64,000 bases of DNA from Cercis canadensis (Eukaryota; Streptophyta; Magnoliopsida; Fabales; Fabaceae): NCBI GenBank assembly GCA_003255065.1, contig QAOA01003742.1, positions 75,191 to 139,190 on the forward strand, given 5' to 3'. A program made the translations under genes and the position numbers. This document shows, piece by piece, positions 58,930-64,000 of this stretch. How positions within the stretch are numbered: position 1 is the first letter of the stretch; every line of letters starts with the position of its first letter. The notes beneath the pieces are model-generated. The model worked only from the letters and a program-made list of their open reading frames with translations, did not search any database and was not told where the DNA came from.

Positions 58930-59197
58930 TTTTTTGAGTTCCTTTTGGAGTTTCGCAATTTGGCCTATAGTCCCTCTTTAGAGCCACAATTTCACATCTA
59001 TTTAGTGCTGTAATTTGAACTTGGTCGGATTTTGAGTATTGCAATTTCTCCAATTGCGACACTCAATGAGGTTCTCTCTCCTTCCTTCATAAAAAGAAAT
59101 AATAAAAAATTGAAAACTGCCATATCAATTGAAATTGTTTCAAATGTACGGTATCTATGTAATTAAGATGAAAAACTACATTATTAAAGTACTTGAT
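58930..59197 (-). repeat. MULE right terminal inverted repeat
   Basis: Partner of the left repeat. Just inside it a 54-bp unit beginning GTGTCACATTTTGGC is repeated in tandem (58819-58872 and 58873-58922). Confidence 0.75.
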
Positions 59198-60355
59198 CCA
59201 ACTCTACAAATTCAAAATTGTGCCAAACAAGTAATTTTAGAAATCTTACCCTACGATCAACCTTTCCCAAGCAACAAATTCTTGCATTCGAAAACAAGAG
59301 CTAGAACAAGAATATGGTTAATTAATATCTCTCCAATTTGAGGTGCATTGTGTTCTTTTCTTCTTCTTTTTTTCTTTTTTCCTTCTCTCTTAATTAGGTT
59401 GCTATTTTATTCTTTCTTCCAATTTTTACAGTTACAATGTATTATTTGAAGGAATAGAAACAATCATAAAGGATAGTATTGTACGAGAGTGCATAGTATA
59501 AAAGAAAAAGAAAAAAAACATATTAATTAGCCAAAAAAGAAAGAAATAAAACTGTCAAGGACGGGTTGTCCAATGACCTATGAAGAGAAGAATACGGTCA
59601 GGGGAGGCTGGAGCCCGAGCTCTAATGCCTCCTATGACACTCAAATCAGCTCGGTAGTGAAGAGATAGAGCAAGTCAGATTCAGAGCGGGAGACCGAGAG
59701 AGAGAGACTACAGATAGTGAGTGAGAAATGATCTTAATGAGACATGGAGGGAAAATATAGAGATATACCTTTAATAAGGGCATTATTGTTCTTTCACTGT
59801 AGTAGACGTAGTGCTTTTACTCAACTATTATAAAAAAACAAAACAAATAACAATACCTAGAAGAAGCTTTCATTGTTTTGCCCACCTACCTACTTTACCT
59901 CAGCATTGATCATCACCCCAGGCCCGAATTGTTATCTCACTGATCATTTGCTGATCTTTCCAGTGTCCACTCTAATTCACCACTGGCTATAACCTGTTCA
60001 ATTACCGAGTTTAACCATAACCAAGATTACAACGGAAAGTATGAGAAAAATGTCATTCTAACTTAATTCTAAGGGTTGATTACTTCTCTTTCCATTGATC
60101 TCTTCTCTCCACTTTCTCACACGCAAATATGTTTCCTAATTTACTCAAATAGTCCAAACTTCAAAACTACCATTAACAACTTCCTTTTGAAGTTAATTAT
60201 AATAAAATATAAATTATACTAGCACCCATGTTACAACATGTCAAGAGTCAAGATACCAGTATATCGTATATCATAAATAATTTTATCTGTTGCTGTGAAT
60301 TGATGGACATGGGATATTGTACCACATTAGACATTATATTGTATTCGAGAAAAAG
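59198..60355. other. Intergenic; possible dispersed repeat at 59555-59790
   Basis: A more GC-rich block (GGACGGGTTGTCC...GGAGCCCGAGCTCTAATGCC...GATATACC) resembles part of 36960-37270 in phrasing. It is of unknown class. No gene is seen elsewhere. Confidence 0.4.
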
Positions 60356-61415
60356 TTTTAATTGTAATTTTTGTCCCTTTATTTTTAAGAAATGAATATT
60401 TTAGTCTTCATATTTTAAAATTGAACAATTTAGTTTGTACCATTTGTGTGTCATCTATAAATTGACGGAACATACCAGTGAAAATCAGAAATAACTCAAT
60501 GGAGAGCCAAAAACAAGAGTGAAAAAATTGGTTTAACACTTAAGAAGCAGTTTCTACGACTGGGGAACCGCTTAATTAGAAGCCGTGGTTGTGAAAAGCA
60601 AATCGGAAAGCAGGAAATCAAACAAAAATAGAGATACTTTTTTATTATTTACTTAAATAAATAATGAAGACACAATCATAGTTTCAAGACCATATTTGTA
60701 ACATAGCAATGATAATGAAATGAAGCAAAAGAAAGAGGGAGAGATGGGCAAGATACAAAACCTAATGGGTACTATCTACCAAGCTACAAAGAGTCATGAG
60801 AAGAATATTCCAAGGCACCATATCAATTTGACAAAGTATCATTGTGATTATAAATTCAATAGATATAACTTCGTTAATCAACAAAGACATTGGTAGACAT
60901 GGCCCAAATAGGAAATAGCCTTAAATTGAATTACTTCAACAAAAGAGAAAATTGCATCATGTAACCACCACTCTGTATTCCCTCATGTTTTTAGAGAAAA
61001 ATGGTGCCATTAAATTCAAAAGGTGATTAGTAAAAGTGCACTAGAGATACCTAAGGGAAGCCAAACTTCTTATTCCTATACAAAAAATTTTGAAACGTGG
61101 GGCCAGTGCCCCCTACACCCCTTGGCTTCATCAGTACCTATGTTATGCCAAAGAATATATTTTATTTCCATTTTAGTTAATAAAAAATATTTTTCATTGC
61201 CAAATCACCTGATTAACAATAAACAAATATTTGGTATTGCCAATAACTAATTGAAAAATTAAAGTACATTTTTAATTGCCATGTCAGCACACAGTCAGCA
61301 CAACCAAAACATTTATTTTCTAAAGACAAAGAGACTAAAATAATTCAATTTTTAAATGAAGGGATCAAAATGTTCATTTCTTCTAAATAAAGGGACCAAA
61401 ATAACAAGAAAGCGT
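60356..61415. mobile_element. About 1-kb element with inverted ends, class unknown
   Basis: TTTTTGTCCCTTTATTTTTAAGAAATGAATATTTTAGTC...AAAATTGAA (about 60376-60425) is the diverged reverse complement of 61345-61412. The interior has no transposase. It could be a non-autonomous Mutator or hAT derivative. Confidence 0.6.
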
Positions 61416-62700
61416 AAAAACTGAGTTGTTTTAGCTTAGTAACACACTGAAAACATAAACAATGAGAGAGTCCTACTACACAAGAGATACAAAGGGTTAT
61501 TTATAGGTGGAATTGGCTTGGAGACTAAGCCAATTTCGGGGCACCAAAATGTATTACAAGGAGGCAAGAATGTGCTCTTGGTGGAGATAATGATGGAACT
61601 TGGAGACCATGGAGAGGCAATAATGTTACTTACGCTCTAGCTAGTTGCTTCTCCTACATACCAGTACAGCTGACATAATTATAAAGAAATGTTAGAGACA
61701 CCAGTTCGGTTCTCATCAAACTTCACCATTGTGAGCTCAGTTAAATATGATCAATTAAAAAAAAAAAGGTTTTAATTATGTTTCTTTAAATATGTAATGT
61801 GCTATAATATAATTGGGTCTACAATGATGTGGTTTGGTAAAAAATTATTGAGTAGTATATCTAATATTATTCTAATTATAATTTAATTGGGCATACTTTG
61901 TTTTTAGTTTTTGGGTTATTATTTGGTCCACTAGTGGAAAGTAAAAAATTAACACATGCATTTTTTTTGGTTGTTGAACAATTCACACAAGCAGTTGAAA
62001 TTTATATGTTTGTTTTTAAAAGACCAATGTTTAAACATCAATGTTCTTAAACTAGTTAAATATTTCAATGTAAGTGACTTTTACATTTCAAAATACTTTA
62101 TACATGTAAAATCATAATGAGACATAAAATGAACAATCATAATTGATTATAAATAATGCTTCTAGCTTGATTATTTTTTGTTATTTCAATATAAGTCAGA
62201 AGTGAAAAAAAAAAATTACTATCAACTAAATTATTTGTAGAACATTTTTTATGAAGTGTTCATCACCAGAAAAAAATTATATAAATTAATTGCTTGTGTA
62301 AATTTTGGAATCCACAAGTAGAAGATATCACAAAAATCTTTTATGTTTTTGAAATGCTTAAATTGTGCCAATTGTGCAGGTGCATAAGAAATGTGGAAGT
62401 GTTATTGCATAAATAAATAACAATCTCAAGGAAAAGTTTGCAAGAGAATGGGGAAAATGTCTTCTGCTGAGAATGCTTAACTATACGGTTCTTAAATATC
62501 GTTTGACTTTGAACTTATCTCTTTGCTAAGATTGTCCCTTAAATATTATCCATAGAATCTGATTCACAAATTTGAATGGCTGAGGTAAGAAAGTTATCTA
62601 ATTCCCTACTTTCTTGCCAATCCAAATGACATCTGCCAATAAATAGCGCAGAAATTTCAGGAACCTAAATAAGGCCAGAAAGAGGGCTAGAGATGACTTT
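61416..62700. other. Intergenic, no gene seen
   Basis: AT-rich sequence with A-tracts leading into the STP-D upstream region. Confidence 0.5.
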
Positions 62701-62737
62701 GACCGCTTTTGATGGCGTATCATGCTCTCAAGCTCCC

Positions 62738-62745
62738 TATAAAAG
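62738..62745 (+). promoter_or_regulatory. TATA box of STP-D
   Basis: TATAAAAG 219 bp before the ATG, in CAAGCTCCC context. The surroundings do not match the STP-A/STP-B promoter. Confidence 0.6.
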
Positions 62746-62956
62746 CAGGATTGTTCCATCTAGCAAACTTACAAAGAAAGAGAGCCAGGGACAAAACTAA
62801 AGGAGAGGGAGGAATATGTAGCCGTGCATCTTTCAGAAAATCAAATACTTTTGGTGAATTTACGGATTATCAAAGAGAACAGATAGAAATTTCTTTGATT
62901 TCGTCCCCAAATTCACCTCAAGATATTTGAAGTAATCAGTAATCAGTCTCAAAAAC

Positions 62957-64000
62957 ATGGCAGGAGGAGGTTTTGTTGATCAAGGTGGTGCCAAGCAGTA
63001 TGAGGGTAAAGTCACAGTCTTTGTGCTGGTCACTTGTTTCGTGGCCGCCATGGGAGGTCTCCTCTTTGGTTATGATCTTGGTATTACAGGAGGAGTGACT
63101 TCCATGGATCCATTCTTGATCAAGTTCTTCCCCTCTGTGTATAAACAAATGAAAGATGAGTCAGGGCATGACAACCAGTATTGTAAATATGATAACGAGC
63201 TCCTTACATTGTTTACCTCCTCCCTCTACCTTGCTGCTTTAGTGGCTTCTTTCTTTGCCTCCACAACAACAAGAGTGCTTGGCCGTAAGCCCTCAATGTT
63301 TCTTGGTGGATTGTTTTTCCTTGTTGGTGCTCTCCTCAATGGTTTCGCTACCAACATTGCTATGCTTATTATTGGCCGTTTGTTACTTGGTTTTGGGGTG
63401 GGATATTGTAATCAGGTAAGAATTATCCTCAATTCCTTGATAAAAGATATAGCAAAATCTAAAAGCATAAATGTCTCAAAACTAACTGAATTTGTTGTCC
63501 ATTCTCTATAGTCTGTTCCGATGTATCTATCCGAAATGGCTCCAGCAAGTATCAGAGGAGCACTCAACATGGGATTCCAAATGGCCATCACCATTGGTAT
63601 TTTGGCTGCAAACCTAATCAACTTCTGGACTGCCAAGCGTGAGAATGGTTGGAGACTCTCTTTGGGTCTTGGAGCTGTTCCAGCTGTTTGTATGTGTTTG
63701 GGAGCTCTTTTCCTTGGTGACACACCTAACTCCATGATTGAAAGAGGCCAACATGAGCAGGCAAAGGCAATGTTGAAAAAGATCCGTGGTACCAACAACA
63801 TTGAGGCGGAGTTACATGATCTCATTGACGCAAGTGAGGCATCAAAGAAGGTGGAACACCCATGGAGGAACATTTCACAGCCAAAATACAGGCCTCAACT
63901 CACTTTTGTTTCCATGATTCCATTCTTCCAACAACTCACTGGCATCAATGTTATCATGTTTTATGCACCCGTTCTTTTCAAGACTCTGGGTTTCGGTGAT
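62957..64000 (+). CDS. STP: STP-D: sugar transport protein, 5' part (runs off the window)
   Basis: Exon 1 is 62957-63415 (459 bp, as in STP-A and STP-B). Intron 1 is 63416-63511 (96 bp, as in STP-B, with 6 differences by my count). Exon 2 begins at 63512 and is open to the window edge (163 of the expected 208 codons). The protein starts [20 protein letters not shown] and keeps [21 protein letters not shown]-x3-GRK and [14 protein letters not shown]. It is closer to STP-B than to STP-A ([21 protein letters not shown] shared). No defect is seen in the visible part. Its upstream sequence differs from that of STP-A and STP-B apart from a weak match just before the ATG, so regulation may differ. 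Confidence 0.92.

Larger units (their letters stand above)
55137..59197. mobile_element. Mutator-like element (MULE) with long terminal inverted repeats
   Basis: The left end, GTCAAGTACATCAATAATGC...AATTACATAGATAC...TTATTATTTCTTTTTCTGAAG...GAGTGTCGCAATATGAG, is the diverged reverse complement of the right end (58930-59197). Arms are at least 260 bp and continue with looser CAAC-rich similarity. A decayed MuDR-type transposase lies inside on the minus strand. Exact ends and a 9-bp target duplication could not be fixed by eye. Confidence 0.8.

Noticed and set aside
62709..62930. 73-codon frame upstream of STP-D
   Set aside because: It starts before the TATA box, so it is not in the STP-D transcript, and it matches nothing.
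1..64000. CRISPR array, operon, riboswitch or other prokaryotic system
   Set aside because: Introns, plant gene families and transposons show plant nuclear DNA; no regularly spaced repeat array is present.

Overview
This window is nuclear DNA of a eudicot plant. The evidence is AT-rich intergenic sequence, GT-AG introns, plant transposon families (Ty3/gypsy, Ty1/copia, CACTA, MULE, Helitron, TRIM, SINE, MITE), plant NLR and receptor-like-protein remnants, and a cluster of sugar transport protein (STP) genes of the monosaccharide/H+ symporter family. I cannot name the species. The sequence contains two N gaps (15951-16685 and 46507-46544) and isolated Ns at 32279 and 40396.

Left third (1-31 kb): transposons and broken genes. 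Positions 1 to about 4814 hold a minus-strand gypsy relative with gag but no visible pol (TR-GAG-like). It abuts, and probably interrupts, a Helitron (about 4815-8135) whose helicase exons still splice in frame and whose 3' hairpin plus CTAG end is preserved. Next come an NLR pseudogene split by a tRNA-derived SINE, a minus-strand LRR receptor-like-protein pseudogene cut by a CACTA end, a segmental duplication (12.7-15.95 kb and 22.8-25.4 kb), a histone H4 tail beside the large gap, a decayed intron-bearing CDT1 pseudogene, a decayed intron-bearing CCT1 (TCP-1 alpha) pseudogene, and a truncated copia element.

Right part (31-64 kb): an STP cluster. STP-A (minus, 32817-34673) and STP-B (plus, 43711-45529) are intact three-exon genes of 505 codons each counting the stop (504 residues), with identical exon lengths. 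They lie head to head and share about 450 bp of upstream sequence. STP-C is a pseudogene: a copia element (48127-51401) sits in the end of its exon 2, a CACTA remnant has replaced most of its upstream part, and exon 3 carries a premature stop. STP-D (plus, from 62957) runs off the window and has a different upstream region from A and B. Between them are a large inverted repeat carrying a 291-bp TRIM, LTR-like sequences including a solo LTR with a perfect target duplication, several foldback MITEs, and a MULE with long terminal inverted repeats and a decayed transposase.

The genes most likely to work are STP-A, STP-B and probably STP-D: plasma-membrane proton-coupled hexose importers made by local duplication. 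I found no convincing new multi-gene system. The most unusual items are the Cys-rich repeat in the pol-less gypsy element, insertions that can be proved from empty sites in internal duplicates, and the concentration of broken housekeeping and immune genes between 8.7 and 27.4 kb.
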